64,000 nucleotides of DNA from Daldinia sp. FL1419 (GCA_025201765.1 MU623345.1:372001-436000), one strand, 5' to 3'; counted from the stretch's first letter, positions 11,639-22,912 are shown. Notes: generated by a model from the sequence alone, not told the origin. Program-made: numbers and translations.

Positions 11639-14212
11639 TCAAGCCCCGGGGTCTGATTCGGGGATCTCGAGGGTTTCTTCCGGGTTAACTTCAACCGGCA
11701 ACTCGACGTCCTTGACCGGGTGAAGTAGCATAGGTGGTAGGCACATTCTGCCCTCGCCACCACGCATCTCATTGACGCTAGTGCCATTTTTACTCTCGTC
11801 TGCGGTTAACTCAAACTCCTCGCCTCCATCGTTATTAACTTTGAGTCCGAGCCATCTTCGGTACAAATTGGGCGCGAAGCCCGAGTTGTAAAACCAAGTG
11901 AGACCAATGAGGTTATGTTCACGCTGGCCGAAGACAGAAGTACGAGAGCCACCTGTAGCACCGTTTCTACCGTTGTTAAGGGTCCTCTCGAAGACGTCCG
12001 TGGGCCACTCGCGATCTACGTAAAGCGGGTGCGGAACAAACACGCCTTTGTATCCATGCTGTAAAGCAACAGTGCCTGGCCACATTTCAGGGAAAGCGTG
12101 ATGTTTTAAGAAAGCAGTTTCCCGGTGCATTTTCAAGAGAAGGCGGCGAGACATGCGTGACGCTGTAATGATCTGAGCTCTACGAGGTGGCATTCCGTTG
12201 CCGCCCGTAGTGTTATAGCCAGTAATGTCGTCAGCTAGACCCCAAGTAGTGCCTTCTGGGTCGAACATTGGGTTGAACGTGATATAGTCAGCCTGCTCGC
12301 CAACTCCCCACACGTATTTATCCTTCTCGTAGCTTGTCTCTGGCACTGGGTCATCGTCCGGCTCAAACCAGTCCTTGGGATCCTTGGGTCTTTCGGGGCC
12401 CCAAATAGGCTTTTCGCCACGGCTGGACTGCGATTGTTTGGTGGCTCCAGGGACACTATCCCAGATATTGTCAGCAGTTGTGGTACCCATTTCAGTCTGT
12501 ACTCGTGCCATCTGCTTGAAATCTTCCCAGGTCCCGTGGACGGAAGGTAGGTAAAACCGAGCATTTCGCTCCCAAAGACCTTTTCGCGGTTGTTCCTTGG
12601 CCCAATTCTCGATCTTGGTGAATAGGTCGTAGTAGTGGCCAATATATCGGATATCCATCTCCCACTGCCAGTAATAGTCGTATTCTGGGTGCAAGTAGGC
12701 AAAATGTTGCATGGCCATTTGCAAGCCACGGTAGACACCGTGGACGGGCAAATCCGGGCCACGAGCGAAAAGGTCGAAGATTCCCTGGTAGAGCGATAAC
12801 ATTTGGGTTTCTGTCCAAAACGTGACAAGGCCTCGGAATTCTTCTGGGATGGTCTCTTCGATTCGTCGTTGATACACGGCTGCGTCCGCCCAAATCGGGT
12901 GTGCAGCGTCATTTTTTACTTGAACGAGGAGGTGAACATCATATCGACCGCCAGACGCCAGCACTAATTCGCTGATTAGAGAGCGTAGGTTCATGATATC
13001 CTCTTCTCTCCAGATGTATTCATCCCAGCACCGAATAACAACCGCGGTCCTTGGCAACTCCTTTCCCGTGGATGCGACGTCGGAGGCTGGCGCCGGTTTC
13101 TTTTCTTTTGTGGTCATATCTGTCTTGTCGGCTGACGACTTGGACGATTCGGGGACCGGTGAGTCACGTGTTTGGACTTTCGCAGCAGCAATATCTTCGT
13201 TGATGTAGAAACCGTGAGGAGAGGGCTGCCTAGGGGGTACTTTCTTGTAGCGCACAGCATTTGTCTGATAGCATCGTCGCTGAACATCCGCCCAGTCCGT
13301 CCCTTTCCAGTCGACTTGGGGCACCTTATCCCAGGTAGCCTCGAAGCCTTCCTTTTCACCATGTTCCCCGGTGCCGAGACCACCAGATCTAACGGAATAT
13401 CCGAAGCCGTATGGCCCATATCGACCATACCGTTCGAAGCAGATGTCTTCGGGAAGCCCCAGAAGCTCGTAAGAGCCGAGCACAGCTTCGGGGAAACCGT
13501 TGGGGCGCCCCTCGTAGTAACGAATAGGGGGTACGCGCACTTTGTTTGCTTTATCGATGTAACATTCTTGAAACTGCTCTGGAGACTCTTGGAAAACGCT
13601 TTGCGGGTACCGGATGTACTCTTTGCTGGCAGGTAGCTTCCGTTCTTCGACGTCAGACTTTGAGATAGTGTTGTTGACATAAAGCAATTTATCAATAGGC
13701 TCCTCCCCTTTGCCCCGAGGATACTCAGGCACATTCTGGGAGAAGGGTACTAGATTCCGGATACCGCCATAGTATCTCGTAAGGAATGGGAATTTCTCCC
13801 ACGAAGGAGGTGCGGCTGCTGGCCTATCAATCTTGCCTTCGGCAATAGCTCTGTTCTCGTTGTGACTTGCCCGGATAAGAGAGAATATTAGGGTAATAAT
13901 GAAGAAGGTTAAACCAAAGCAGAGGTACCGTACGACCTTGTTTGGTAAGCGATAGTTAAGGGGTTGGCGCGGTTTGCGAGGGGCTACAAAGGCTCGTTTA
14001 GGCATGATAGGGGTTGCCGTAGAAGTTGAAGCACTTGTATATCTCGAGTTGTTTGTGCCAGGAGAAGAGGTGGCAGAATAATCATCATAATCGGAATCGT
14101 CATAAGAGTCGTTTGAATTTCGTTCCTTGCTCACAAGGTGTACATTTTCGTAAACGGGTAATTGGGATTGGCGACCCTCGCGGGAACGTAAAGGGTTCGA
14201 GAGGATTCCCAT
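11639..14212 (-). CDS. DUF3405 single-pass membrane protein, probable glycosyltransferase-like
   Basis: A single exon of 857 aa. The N-terminal 92 residues are polar, with Asp/Tyr/Ser clusters, and would face the cytosol. A basic stretch leads into one membrane helix at about 93-113 (VVRYLCFGLTFFIITLIFSL). The rest is a large lumenal domain. It contains a segment beginning about residue 390 (RTAVVIRCWDEYIWREEDI) and aromatic-rich blocks such as YDYYWQWEMDIRYIGHYYDL. These match the fungal DUF3405 family. The topology is type II, as in Golgi glycosyltransferases. The EMD-containing block could act like a metal-binding acidic motif, but that is inference and the family's reaction is not established. 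The ORF is intact, with the start supported by the basic and polar N terminus. Confidence 0.85.
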   Translation of the reverse strand: MGILSNPLRSREGRQSQLPVYENVHLVSKERNSNDSYDDSDYDDYSATSSPGTNNSRYTSASTSTATPIMPKRAFVAPRKPRQPLNYRLPNKVVRYLCFGLTFFIITLIFSLIRASHNENRAIAEGKIDRPAAAPPSWEKFPFLTRYYGGIRNLVPFSQNVPEYPRGKGEEPIDKLLYVNNTISKSDVEERKLPASKEYIRYPQSVFQESPEQFQECYIDKANKVRVPPIRYYEGRPNGFPEAVLGSYELLGLPEDICFERYGRYGPYGFGYSVRSGGLGTGEHGEKEGFEATWDKVPQVDWKGTDWADVQRRCYQTNAVRYKKVPPRQPSPHGFYINEDIAAAKVQTRDSPVPESSKSSADKTDMTTKEKKPAPASDVASTGKELPRTAVVIRCWDEYIWREEDIMNLRSLISELVLASGGRYDVHLLVQVKNDAAHPIWADAAVYQRRIEETIPEEFRGLVTFWTETQMLSLYQGIFDLFARGPDLPVHGVYRGLQMAMQHFAYLHPEYDYYWQWEMDIRYIGHYYDLFTKIENWAKEQPRKGLWERNARFYLPSVHGTWEDFKQMARVQTEMGTTTADNIWDSVPGATKQSQSSRGEKPIWGPERPKDPKDWFEPDDDPVPETSYEKDKYVWGVGEQADYITFNPMFDPEGTTWGLADDITGYNTTGGNGMPPRRAQIITASRMSRRLLLKMHRETAFLKHHAFPEMWPGTVALQHGYKGVFVPHPLYVDREWPTDVFERTLNNGRNGATGGSRTSVFGQREHNLIGLTWFYNSGFAPNLYRRWLGLKVNNDGGEEFELTADESKNGTSVNEMRGGEGRMCLPPMLLHPVKDVELPVEVNPEETLEIPESDPGA

Positions 14213-16341
14213 CTTAGATGGGGAGCAAGGATTCTGTTTGATCGTATCGATATCAGTCTGTTTCCACTATTCTGTTTCAAAGAGGACTACAAACTTGAAC
14301 GCCCAACTCGACCAAACTGTCTAACTCGTCTCCCTGCGCCCGGCTCGGGTAATGACACTAGGTAGCGACAATATTCGCGACGGATACCCGCAAACACGAC
14401 TAATATTTGCGTATAGAATATATACCTTACCCGCCTGAAAAAAAAGGGTCGATTTTAGATCAACAGATAAACAACGAGGAAATATAATTCCAAGTCGAGG
14501 GGAAATTCGTAATCGATAGGTGAGTTGAAGATGATTTGTTTTGAGATTCCCGCTTTCTCCTTTTCGGTCCAATAGCCACCCGCCGCCAATCCCTGTTATT
14601 ATCCCTGTCATGTTGACGACCTGGCAACCGTAGGAAGGCGTGGGCAGTGCGGGTACAAAGGTACCTTAAAAAGGAACAAACGAGCGAACTACGTAATTGT
14701 TGACGAAGGGCCAATCAGAGTAGCTTCCTTTCGTTAAGTAGTAGACATCCAATGACGGTTCGTTCAAGTGAGCGTTAGCTAAGCGACTTCCCTGATTCTG
14801 ATTGACCTGACTATTGCACGCCGCATGATGCATGCATAGTACTGCGTCAGAGTAACTGCACTAGGTAATGCCAGAAACCTTATGTCGGCTCATCGAATCA
14901 GTTTCATTTTATAAGTCGGCGGTTGGAACAGTTGGAACAATTGGAATTCACCAATGCTTTGGCAACCCGATGGGGTCTACACGCCTATCGCCTACGGCCC
15001 TGCTCTGTGGCTTCACTTTCGAGGTCCGATACTTTTCTTGCTGTGTTGTTTCCCACGTGTAACACATTTTCAGTATGGGTAGGGGACCGTGGGCGGGAGC
15101 CTCTTTTATAAACCTGAAGACTTCCTACTTCTCGATACCGAATCGCCCACGTGGTTACAAAAGCAACAAACTCGACAAGTTGTTAAGATAAGGAAAGTAA
15201 TTGTAGCCCAATGTCCCACATAGGCTTCATCGCCCATGAGCCGAGTTACGACCCCTCACGCTTATAGCCTACATGTCTCAGATATGTCCTAAAATCGTAT
15301 CGGGCGTTCGTAGGCGCAACAGCTTGCAGCTTGCAGCCTCAGGTCACCGATGGAATCGATCCATCCTATGTGTTCAACTTTACTGGATGATACAATGTCT
15401 AGATGTAATCCGGAATACTTCACTGCAGCCGTTGCAGCCGTTGCGGCCGTTTGGGGCGAAGTTACGACGTCGCCTCCGACTGCGGGCTCCCATCTGCAGC
15501 CACGTCGATGAAGAATGTTACTTTGGACAACAGATATCTGCATATCTGCAGGTCCCGTCACATAGAAGCAGCAAACTCAACTATATAACATCGTGTGAAG
15601 TCACACAACTTTTCGCCTTATATTACTGTTTTCTAACTTGGCGGGCTCGATTGCTAGAGAGGGTCTCGACTAAATCGATTCAGGGTTTACTTGTTTACTT
15701 TAAGACAAGACATTGGGTGCAATACATCACCCTTTCGTCAAGCCCCAGCTATGGTTATGTCAATCTTCAATCTTCAATCCACCAAACTGTGGATCAATTG
15801 GATCTGTTTGATCAATTGCTGTAAACGCGTATATATATGTGGACGTCGCTGGAGAACTATATTACGTGCGGGAGTCCAAGTGGCCATTTTCTTTATAGAT
15901 CCATTAGTTATTGGGTTTCCCCGGGTTGTGTCAAGGTTCAAGGTATGCATACCGATTCCGCCGACAGCTACAACTAGCCTAGGTAGACATGTACGACCCA
16001 TGTATGTATGCGCTTCCAAATGCTCTTGGCTTTTCTTCCTATTTCTTCCCGTCACTTGACTTGGGGCAGGAAGCAGCTGGCTAACAGAGATAAACCATGT
16101 CTATTATTATTTCTTGGCTTCCCTACAAGCTTATAAGAACCCTATCTATGTCTTGTTTTTCTCACCCTCACATCTTACCATACGGTTAAGACATCAAGTG
16201 GCTTTTAGACTCTTAGTTTATTCCTAGAAGATAGAACACTTAACTCTCGTTTATACAAGCGTTCCCCTCGATGATAGATATACCTCGTCCTATTTGTACG
16301 GTTTAGACGAAGTCGATATCCACATCGTCCGCTCTGACATC
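14213..16341. other. Divergent intergenic region, DUF3405 and DUF5519 genes
   Basis: These 2.1 kb lie between two divergent starts and must include both promoters. A 183-codon open frame (15273-15824, +) has no domain, membrane or signal pattern and no homology I recognise; I treat it as chance. A short tandem of GCAGCCGTT/GCGGCCGTT units sits at about 15,425-15,450. Nothing else is supported. Confidence 0.55.
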
Positions 16342-17268
16342 ATGTCTGTTACACTTACAAGGACTAACACGACAAGAACCTCCTCTCCTACCGATATCTG
16401 CTCTGCCCACGATGGCGATGCCCTAGCCATCAACGTAACAATTAGGCAAGACCCTCTGTCTGTGACGTTAGATGGGCCAGCCATCTTCGTGATTGCTATA
16501 TTGCTGATTCTCAGCACACAATTGCTTCAGCCACCTACCGTGGCCTTCCTCATCTGTGCAATCACAGCCGTGGTGTTCGTACACAATGATTACCAAAACT
16601 ATCTGAAGCTGGGTCCTGGAGGAACACCAGCTACCTTTGTCGGTTATATTCGTATCAATTGGTTCAAACTCTGGGCTTGTCGGGACCCTTTGAATCCTTT
16701 ACCAGCAGACCCAGACGTGCAGCCAGCCGCTGGTATCCTTTGCGAGAACCCCCTCCCTTACCGCTGCGGGCTGCGCCCAGAAGTTGTTGGAATTGCGCCA
16801 CAACGGCAGGTTAACCAGTTTGGATCCCGAGACTGCTATTTTGCTCTACGACGCATTCTAAAATCATATAGCGACAGCGACCCGGAGGAGGTGGGAATCG
16901 GTACATCCTGCTTTGAAAAGCATGGATTGGGCCTATTCTCTCGATATCCCTTCAATAAGACTTGCCAGGGCGAGATCTGTCACGTGCACGACTCGGATCA
17001 CTCGATGCATCTAAATTTACATCCCGACGATGTAAAGGAGGTCATCGAGAAGGGTTGGGGCCAACGACACCCATTAACGAGCCAATGTTTCCTAAAAATG
17101 CCTGTCCCTAAACAATTCACAATGGTGTACGCTCCCCGATCGCTGGATGAGCTGAAAGTCGTATGCCAGATCATCGAAGCCGCGGGTTGGTGGGTTAGAG
17201 CAAAGGAGATGAAGCTGAACGTGACGGAGGGGGGCGAGCATTCGCATGAAATCTGTAAGCTGAACTGA
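16342..17268 (+). CDS. Fungal luciferase-domain (DUF5519) membrane protein
   Basis: A single exon of 308 aa from the ATG at 16342; the upstream in-frame ATG at 16294 would add 16 polar residues. Two hydrophobic helices (about 45-60 and 66-81) precede a soluble domain. The C-terminal part contains GWGQRHPLTSQC, PKQFTMVYAPRSLDEL and the end AAGWWVRA, which is the pattern of the fungal 'luciferase domain' family. Despite its name this family has no demonstrated light-producing role in fungi, and its reaction is unknown. The protein is probably anchored in an internal membrane. The segment before the C-terminal domain includes the histidine-rich stretch HVHDSDHSMHLNLH. The gene is intact; which ATG is used is uncertain. 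Confidence 0.8.
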   Translation: MSVTLTRTNTTRTSSPTDICSAHDGDALAINVTIRQDPLSVTLDGPAIFVIAILLILSTQLLQPPTVAFLICAITAVVFVHNDYQNYLKLGPGGTPATFVGYIRINWFKLWACRDPLNPLPADPDVQPAAGILCENPLPYRCGLRPEVVGIAPQRQVNQFGSRDCYFALRRILKSYSDSDPEEVGIGTSCFEKHGLGLFSRYPFNKTCQGEICHVHDSDHSMHLNLHPDDVKEVIEKGWGQRHPLTSQCFLKMPVPKQFTMVYAPRSLDELKVVCQIIEAAGWWVRAKEMKLNVTEGGEHSHEICKLN

Positions 17269-17816
17269 AGGTCTCGCGACACTGGGCATAACTCATTCGC
17301 CTATATTGTCCTGCAACGTGGGAATAAGACCGTAAACCAGGGGGATCACAGAGCAAGATTATGATCAAATTTTGCTTAAATAGATTTCGGGTTGAAAATA
17401 CAATTTTTTGTTATTCGTTAATCACTGATCGGACGAGTTGTTTAAAGAGACGTCTACTTATTATAGGATTTGAACTTGTAATATTAGCTTAAGTCAGCAA
17501 ACCCCTGAGAAAGCATTTAACCACACCCCCATATAGAGCTGCACTCTAGTAACCCGGGTAAGAAACAGCATCTTAGTTATTATCATGCTTTCGACTCCAT
17601 TTTAAAGCCATCCCCGGAGGAACGCTTTTTTAGAGAATGACTTCAGGTAAATCGTGCCAAACCACGGTTGTTGCCAGTCGCTAATACTAGCCATGAATAA
17701 TCGTACATCATAACTCTTTCAGCAGCGTGCTCTTACTCTTGCCCTTCCGCCGTAGCGTGTAGTACATACATAATAAGGAGGTAAGTAGGCAAGTCCGTAG
17801 CGATAAGCATGCCCCA
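17269..17816. other. Intergenic between convergent DUF5519 and cus2 genes
   Basis: Both flanking genes end here, so it should hold their 3' ends. It includes a minus-strand stretch (about 17,465-17,535) ending in AGTTCAAATCC that recalls a tRNA T-arm, but no full cloverleaf could be drawn. Nothing else is seen. Confidence 0.55.
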
Positions 17817-19031
17817 TCAACTATCACTATCCTCCTCGTCGCCCTGTTTCTTCCCGGACTTGCGATACCGCTCGCGCCCCGTCGCAATCGTCGCGCGAAC
17901 CGTCCGGCCATCAAACGCGCGGCCATCCATCAGGTTTACGCACGCCTCGGCTGCTTCCGGGGTCGTGAACTTGACGCTCGCGATGCCTTCTTCCTCCAGG
18001 TCGTACAGCACGACGTTCGTCACGGGCCCGAGCTTCGAGCATTCTTCCCGGATGTCCTCTTTGATTTCGAGCATCGCCGCTGGGTCCTCTTCTAGCTCGC
18101 GCAGGGTAAACATGTGTCGTAGGATCACGACGCGGTCCCGTCGGACGCCTGTTTCTAGTTGTCCGCCGTAGGGGTCGTCGTCGTCCCAGTCGGCGAGCTT
18201 GGCGTCGAGTTTTTGCGTCCGCCTGATGATTTTTTGCTTGTCTTGCTCGCGCGCGCGGTCGGGGGCTTTGCCGCTTCCCGTGATTATTTTGCTCCGCTCG
18301 CTGGTGCCCTCGTCCGCGTTGTTGCCGCCGTCTTCGGCCGAGCCTTCTCGCTCGTAGTGCGTTTTCTTGTAGCTCGAGTCCGCGGCTTGCACGCGCATGC
18401 GCCCGCTTGCTAAGCCGGAGGGTGTGAACCGGAAGTCGGTGTCGTCGAGGAGCATGATGGCCATCTCGACGCTTTGCGGCTTGAAGAACACGATTAAGGC
18501 GTCTCCTTTGAAGTTACCCTTGTCATCTGTATATAACTTGATCCGCGGACGACCGCTATCGATTTCCTCGGCGATAACGCCGCATTTTCGCGAGAATACG
18601 TCGTGGACCTCGTCCACCGTGACATCGAGGGGCAGTCCGGTGACGTAGATAGCCGTGTTCTGACGCGGCTGCGGAGGCTGCTTTTGCCTCTTCTTAGGGC
18701 GTTGCTGCGGACCTTGAGACGCGCCTCCTCGACCGTTCTGTTGGTCTTTCTTGCGCTTCTTGTTCGGCGCGTTAGAGCTATTGCTCCCGTTATCCGGGTC
18801 ATTGTCCGGGCTCGCGCTACCGCCGTAAGCCTGCTGCTGCTGGGTAATCAAATCTTCGTCAATGACGGGTATCCACCGCTTCAACTGAGCATCCCATTCG
18901 AATTCGCTTCCATCGTCTTGCACGGCGATGTACTTGTTGTCGAGCTTGGAAAAGGATATCCGTTCGTCTTGTTCGAATTCTTGAGGGTCAGTAGGGAAAG
19001 AGAGACCCGGTGTAGGCTGCGAGTCCGCCAT
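17817..19031 (-). CDS. cus2: Splicing factor Cus2 / Tat-SF1 homologue
   Basis: A single exon of 404 aa. The N-terminal part (about 30-60) has an aromatic, acidic segment with WDAQLKRWIPV, as in Tat-SF1. A Lys/Arg-Gln rich linker (about 90-124) looks like a nuclear localisation signal. RRM1 runs about 125-215 (IYVTGLPLDVT; GDALIVFF). The second RRM (about 298-392) is of the U2AF-homology (UHM) type: GIASVKFTTPEAAEAC is followed by the ligand-binding R-A-F at 370-372. The family binds the U2 snRNP protein SF3b155 and assists U2 snRNA folding and prespliceosome assembly together with Prp5. The C terminus ends in an acidic DEEDSDS stretch. The gene is intact; the RIP-degraded element begins 278 bp upstream of its start. 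Confidence 0.92.
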   Translation of the reverse strand: MADSQPTPGLSFPTDPQEFEQDERISFSKLDNKYIAVQDDGSEFEWDAQLKRWIPVIDEDLITQQQQAYGGSASPDNDPDNGSNSSNAPNKKRKKDQQNGRGGASQGPQQRPKKRQKQPPQPRQNTAIYVTGLPLDVTVDEVHDVFSRKCGVIAEEIDSGRPRIKLYTDDKGNFKGDALIVFFKPQSVEMAIMLLDDTDFRFTPSGLASGRMRVQAADSSYKKTHYEREGSAEDGGNNADEGTSERSKIITGSGKAPDRAREQDKQKIIRRTQKLDAKLADWDDDDPYGGQLETGVRRDRVVILRHMFTLRELEEDPAAMLEIKEDIREECSKLGPVTNVVLYDLEEEGIASVKFTTPEAAEACVNLMDGRAFDGRTVRATIATGRERYRKSGKKQGDEEDSDS

Positions 19032-19308
19032 CGTGTTATGTAGGTATCTTTGTATCTAAAATTTAAGCCTAGAAAGTATCATAGGCCGGAGTAAACATTT
19101 GATGTGAAACGTGCGATTTGTTTGGATTGTGTTGATCGTGGCCGGGTAGTTGAGTGGATGTTCGAAGCGACTTAGCAGCTTCAATTCTTCGATTCGCGAG
19201 CTTTATGCGCTACCTCTATCGTACCTGGGGTACCTCTCCTACAATAGGTACCTGATAGAAATGCTACGCTACGTCAGTGGAACACAATATTGAGTTTTGC
19301 TCTTTCTA

Positions 19309-21178
19309 ACGTGCCCCACAAATTAATCAATCAAATTAATTAATTGATTAATTTTTAAAAACCTTCTAATTTAATTATAAATAATTTAATTATAATAATT
19401 AAAATTAATTAAAAATCTAATTAAATATTATTATTAAAAATTGGATTTATTATTTTATAAGTTTTTATATTATAATTAAAAATATTATAAATTTTATAAT
19501 GTTGTTAATCTTAGTGTTATTGTTTTAAAGAACTTCCTTTAATAACTTTTTTAGAAACTTTAGGGTTTATACTTTTTTTTTTAATTTGTATAATTTTTCC
19601 TTTAATTTAAGTAAGAGGTCCTTCACATTATAAATATTTATTTTTAGTTTGTTGGTATTTAGAAAATATGTGATTTATTTTTTATAAATTAATTATTTTT
19701 TTTTTTAATAATATTATTTTATATAATAATTTATATATAATTTTACTTAATTTATCTATAATAAAAATTATATGTATTAATAAGTTAGAATAATAGTTGG
19801 TAATTTAGTTTTTAATGTAAGTAATTTGGTAAATAATTTTGTTAATATTTTGAAGCGTTTGGGATATCCAAAATAGGTTTGGTAAACCTTTAGAACTTGG
19901 GTTTAGTAATAGTATATAAATTATTTCAATAATATCTAATATTGAAATCATTTTATTAATATTTAATAACATTAATTTAGTAATTTTAAACCTTAATTTA
20001 ATATTATTTTTGGTAAATAAGACTTAAAATGCCTGGTAAAACACTAAGAAAAATTCCTCCTTACTAATATATATAATATTACAATATATTAAATTTTTAA
20101 TTACCAAATTATATAAGCGTTTTAACAGTAAAAAAACAAATACATTAAAAGGTTAAAACCTATAGAATAAATGCGCAGATATACATAAAATTATAATATT
20201 ATTATCTCAACAATAATCCTAAAATTTAATTAATATATAACTTTTATAATTATTAATAATTAAAAAATATTTAACACCCACAGCACGTATTTTTATATAC
20301 TTATTAAAATACATAATCCATTTTAAAACAATTTCATTCATCGTCTAGCCATTATTGGAAGGTTTAATTACCCAATTGCTAAGGAAAGTGTTGTAGCGAT
20401 ATCATGATATTAAGTGTAATTTACCTATAACTATTACAAATAAAAGTATTGTTTAGCCTTATAAATTAATTATTACAAATATTATAACCTATTCTCAATT
20501 ATTAGATTTTATTTACCAAGGCCTAAACTTTTTTTTAGCATTTATTATTATTATTCCAATAATAATAATACCCATTATAAAATTTATTTCATTAAAATTA
20601 AATATATTTTTAATTGCAATACTATATTTTACGATAGTATTTTTTATAAATTGAAACCACACGCAAAAAATCTCAGGCTACTCGCATAAGGCCTTTTAAT
20701 AATCTATACAACAATTTATATACGTTCGTAAAACTAGTTGGTACTATATAAAATTTAAAGCCTAATTAATTTTGACGTGTATTTTATTGTATTTAAAAAA
20801 CAATATATTAGTTATTTCTTTAACGTAGAACAACCAAAGAAAAAATGTTTAAACATTTAACTTAATAATACGCTAAACTATCAATTACTTTTTTATTTTA
20901 GTTAATTAGCAACAAATTTCTATTATATTTACACATTATTTCACATTATAGAACCTATCATGTAATATTAAAAACAGGATTCCATACACATTAGAAATTT
21001 TTTTAAAATTTAATCTTTTATAATTACGATAAACATTTAGCGTTAGGTTTATTTTAAATTCTTTTATAAAATAAAACATTTTAAATTGGTTAAATAATTA
21101 ATATTTAAAAGAATAAGGTAATATTTTGAGATATTTTGATTGGTTGATTAATTTGATCGGTTAACTTGTGGAGTACGT
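19309..21178. mobile_element. RIP-degraded Tc1/mariner-type DNA transposon with terminal inverted repeats
   Basis: An extremely AT-rich block with sharp borders. Its ends are inverted repeats: the plus-strand start (ACGTGCCCCACAAATTAATC) and the reverse complement of the end (ACGTACTCCACAAGTTAACC). Over the first 42 positions 32 match and all 10 differences are transitions. Both ends are flanked by TA (19307-19308 and 21179-21180), the target duplication of the Tc1/mariner superfamily. The total length of 1,870 bp fits an autonomous element (Fot1/pogo or Tc1 class). No open frame of 60 codons survives, so the transposase is destroyed. Transition-only divergence and AT saturation point to repeat-induced point mutation. 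Subfamily and coding strand could not be read. Confidence 0.85.
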
Positions 21179-22912
21179 TATGCTAGAGCTAAGATTTATG
21201 ATTACCTACCCCTGTATTATCCCTTTTTAGCTTAGTTTTGGCAACATAATTAAGAAGGTACCTAGGTAGGTATCTAAACGATGCAGAAAGACTGTAGAAA
21301 AATGTGGTAGTTCTTTTTAATAATTACCTGAAATACAATGCATTAGAGCTCACAACTCTATTGTCTGGAAATGTTTCATTATCTTTGGGTTAGTTAAGAA
21401 ATAAGAGCATGTTAATAGGCACCCAGGTACCTACCTGATTGATGGCTTGACCTAGAATATGCATCTTTTTAAACGTCTTTCTGACAGAGTTATTTAGAAA
21501 TCGATAGTTTATTATATTTACCTACCTAGGTACCTAGGTTGGTGTCTATCGAGGAAGAATATAATGATATTAAATGATTGTTCTATAGCGTTTTATACGT
21601 ATTCGTATGTAATTTCTTCTTGGAACCCTCCGATCAGGGGCCAGGGACGTGTCAATACGATACAAAGGAGCACTATTCTAATATCTACCGAGTTTTTCTT
21701 CTGCCATATAGTTCTTTCATAGAGTTCTTTGTTCGACTCTAGGCTCCTTGAACATGATTATTACTGTGTAAGCCAGTCTGTCTCACACCTAAGCCTAAGT
21801 GTAACTATTATTTCCCTGTAATGAGGTTTGTATAAGGCACTCACTTATACACTTCTTTTCTCTCCATAAGTTGGGTATTAACAGAGCAAAAAATGTCTCA
21901 GTGGAGCGGGGAAGCTGGTTGTCGTAGCCGGCGTGCTGGTAGCATTGGAACATGTGTGAAACGAGACGAGGAATCACGGCGGTGATAAAGTGTAGGCATG
22001 TATGGCAAGGCCCAACAAGTGTAGGCGGTATGACGTACTTGTGACCAAATCAGACTCCCATCGTACAATTTCTACGGTATAGTTGTTGATATGTAGTAAG
22101 TGACCTATCGTTTCGGACCATTGTTTGTAAACCATACTGTAAACTTGACCCCGAAAGCGCTGGAACGTAATATATACTGATGCTAGTATACTGAAAAAGC
22201 AATCCGAAATTCGGCTGGCGACATAGGGGGGAGGAAACAACAAGGAATATGATATATCAGTTATATCTTATGCTCGAAAACTGCCTTCGGACGTACTCGG
22301 TAGTTTGATGATGATTATACATTAGAATAGAGTACAAGCTAAGACTAACCCAAATGTCCTAGCTCAGGTTCGTTCGGCTATGGAGTATGAAAGAATATCA
22401 ACCTAATGGCCTGTTATAGTAGGCTGAACAAGATTCGCTATTTCATCATAAGAGCTATTGATATTGAATGCCGAAATAAAACACCCCTTAGTCGGGTAGT
22501 TATGTATAACCGAGGGTCCACGACTACCATTCGGTACCTATTACTTATAGATGCGTATTGTCTGTTCGACAAATAAGCTCGTCGCCTTAAAAACTTACGA
22601 ATAGGCTGTTGTTAAGATTGAACATCGCAGAGCTACCACACATGATACTCTTAACACATAGCCGTAAGGGGAAAAGCATCACACTCTAGTCCTTGGTGCC
22701 ATGTTGCAATTCTTTCTCGTACTAACCTACACACCACGCAACCCGCGTAGTCTACCAGCGTAAATACAGCGTACCATCGCACATTAGCCCTTGTACCCCT
22801 ACACCTGAACGCCGGATGTAATGCAAACACGCCACCGACTAATATCTTCGGTGCAAGACGGTCTAGCAAGAGATTCCCCGCCCCCCAGACTTTAAGATTT
22901 TGGGAGGAGCGC
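21179..22912. other. Intergenic between the degraded element and sec66
   Basis: No gene is supported in 1.7 kb. Base composition returns to normal immediately after 21178. It carries prominent TAGGTACCTAGGTAGG-type words at about 21,256-21,272, 21,424-21,436 and 21,520-21,541. Short open frames (for example 21974-22243 and 22651-22980, -) show no recognisable features. Confidence 0.6.

Noticed and set aside
15273..15824. A 183-codon plus-strand frame between the DUF3405 and DUF5519 genes
   Set aside because: No signal peptide, domain or biased composition; the sequence is not recognisable as protein.
17465..17545. tRNA-like stretch on the minus strand (T-arm-like AGTTCAAATCC with an upstream GGTTAAATGC)
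   Set aside because: No acceptor stem and no valid anticodon loop with U33 could be drawn; not called.
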